Assembly: GCF_051781005.1 (NCBI RefSeq)
Contig: NZ_JBPWOA010000033.1
Span: 137,774 to 201,773, forward strand
Direction: 5' to 3'
Source: Anabaena sp051781005
Lineage (GTDB): Bacteria; Cyanobacteriota; Cyanobacteriia; Cyanobacteriales; Nostocaceae
Length of the DNA: 64,000 nt
In this document: positions 63,136-64,000 of the stretch, one piece after another
Position numbering within the stretch: position 1 is the stretch's first letter
How the letters are laid out: every line of letters begins with the position of its first letter
The notes under the pieces: model-generated
What the model saw: the letters and a program-made list of their open reading frames with translations, nothing else
What the model was told of the DNA's origin: nothing
Databases searched by the model: none
Translations under genes and position numbers: made by a program

Positions 63136-64000
63136 TTATTGATTTTCCACAAAATCAGCATCAATCACATCTTCACTCCGACCACTTTGTGATTCCCCAC
63201 TACTTCCATTTGGGCTGCCCGCGTGAGCATAAACTGCACTACCAATTTGCATCAAGACTTGCTGTAATTCACTGCTAAGGGACTTAATGCGGTCAAAGTT
63301 ATCTTGATTAATGGCTTCCTGCAAATCCTTAACTAACTCTTCCACTCGGCTTCTATCAGCAGCACTCACCTTATCACCCAAGTCTTTCAATTGCTTCTGG
63401 GCTTGATAAGCTAAAGAGTCTGCCAAATTTTTAGTGTCAATTTGTTCACGTCGTCTTCTATCTTCCTCCGCATGAGATTCTGCATCACGCACCATATTTT
63501 CTACATCTCGTTTATCGAGAGTAGAAGCACCTGTAATCGAAATTGACTGTTGTTTACTCGTGGCTTTATCTTTCGCTGTGACTGAGAGAATACCATTAGC
63601 ATCAATGTCGAAAGTAACGTCAATTTGCGGAATACCTCTTGGTGCTGGAGGAATACCATCCAAACGGAAAGTACCTAAACTCTTATTATCTTTGGCTAAC
63701 TCCCTCTCACCTTGCAAAACGTGAATTTCTACATTACTTTGACCATCAGCCGCTGTTGAAAAGATTTCTGATTTCTTCACCGGGATAGTTGTATTGCGAG
63801 TAATGATTTTAGTCATCACACCCCCAAGAGTTTCCACACCCAAAGACAACGGAGTCACATCAAGCAGTAAGATATCTTTAACTTCACCAGACAACACACC
63901 CGCTTGAATAGCCGCACCCACAGCCACAACTTCATCAGGATTCACACCTTGACAAGGGTCTTTACCTGTTATCCGTCGCACCAATTCTTGGACAGCCGGA
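63136..64000 (-). CDS. dnaK: Chaperone DnaK, partial (C-terminal part)
   Basis: The visible 288 residues cover the end of the ATPase domain (ITGKDPCQGVNPDEVVAVGA), the substrate-binding beta domain (DVTPLSLGVETLGGVMTKII) and the helical lid (RDAESHAEEDRRRREQIDTK). The tail ends GRSEDVIDADFVENQ, typical of cyanobacterial DnaK2-type proteins. The gene continues past the right edge; the frame is open to base 64000. DnaK folds nascent and stressed proteins with DnaJ and GrpE. Confidence 0.95.
   Translation of the reverse strand, partial: PAVQELVRRITGKDPCQGVNPDEVVAVGAAIQAGVLSGEVKDILLLDVTPLSLGVETLGGVMTKIITRNTTIPVKKSEIFSTAADGQSNVEIHVLQGERELAKDNKSLGTFRLDGIPPAPRGIPQIDVTFDIDANGILSVTAKDKATSKQQSISITGASTLDKRDVENMVRDAESHAEEDRRRREQIDTKNLADSLAYQAQKQLKDLGDKVSAADRSRVEELVKDLQEAINQDNFDRIKSLSSELQQVLMQIGSAVYAHAGSPNGSSGESQSGRSEDVIDADFVENQ

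Overview
The window is chromosomal DNA of a low-GC filamentous, heterocyst-type cyanobacterium of the order Nostocales (Anabaena/Nostoc/Dolichospermum-like). The evidence is a psbA gene for photosystem II D1, a Psb34-type photosystem II small protein, a cyanobacterial rnpB, a HetP-family heterocyst gene with a HetR-type operator far upstream, many HIP1 octamers (GCGATCGC), and many heptamer short tandem repeats (STRR) typical of heterocystous genomes. No rRNA, tRNA, CRISPR array, intact insertion sequence or prophage was seen.

Layout. 1-6.4 kb: the left-edge AAA ATPase (partial), psb34, a TPR protein and a fused two-domain oligopeptide ABC ATPase. 6.4-10.1 kb: a PqqD-like/lysozyme-like membrane protein, a small terminal-inverted-repeat element, and two DUF29 genes around a membrane protein. 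10.1-13.8 kb: a four-carbon acid sugar kinase, then the minC-minD-minE division-site cluster. 13.9-16.4 kb: a GH116 glycosidase. 16.4-18.9 kb: a gene-poor stretch with a palindrome matching the known HetR-binding architecture, leading to hetP. 19.6-25.0 kb: alpha/beta hydrolase, Fe(II)/2OG oxygenase, lipoprotein, aldo/keto reductase and a DUF4336 protein. 25.2-28.8 kb: an accessory block with a HEPN/zinc-ribbon protein, a Panacea antitoxin plus RelE-like toxin, and a DUF697 GTPase. 29.1-32.7 kb: malic enzyme, LemA and TPM proteins. 32.9-37.0 kb: psbA and a P-type ATPase. 37.3-37.8 kb: rnpB carrying a repeat insertion. 37.8-47.6 kb: mostly housekeeping genes (corA, lepB, pyrC, tsaE, yvcK, ruvC, a nitrilase and class II fba). 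48-55.5 kb: an RTX/propeller protein, an RRM protein, an oxidoreductase, an RNase D-like exonuclease, a TPR lipoprotein and a DUF4212/sodium symporter pair. 55.6-59.3 kb: an accessory block bracketed by 24-bp inverted repeats, encoding a nuclease-like TPR fusion, an HNH nuclease with an overlapping small partner, and an unknown 455-residue protein. 59.4-64 kb: a UbiD-type decarboxylase, an exported protein, a double winged-helix-like protein, a zinc-ribbon protein and the C-terminal part of dnaK at the right edge.

The most interesting points are the HetR-like operator with its 1.4-kb leader before hetP, the HEPN/zinc-ribbon plus Panacea toxin-antitoxin cluster, and the inverted-repeat-flanked nuclease block. 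All functional statements come from motif reading by eye; no database search was run.
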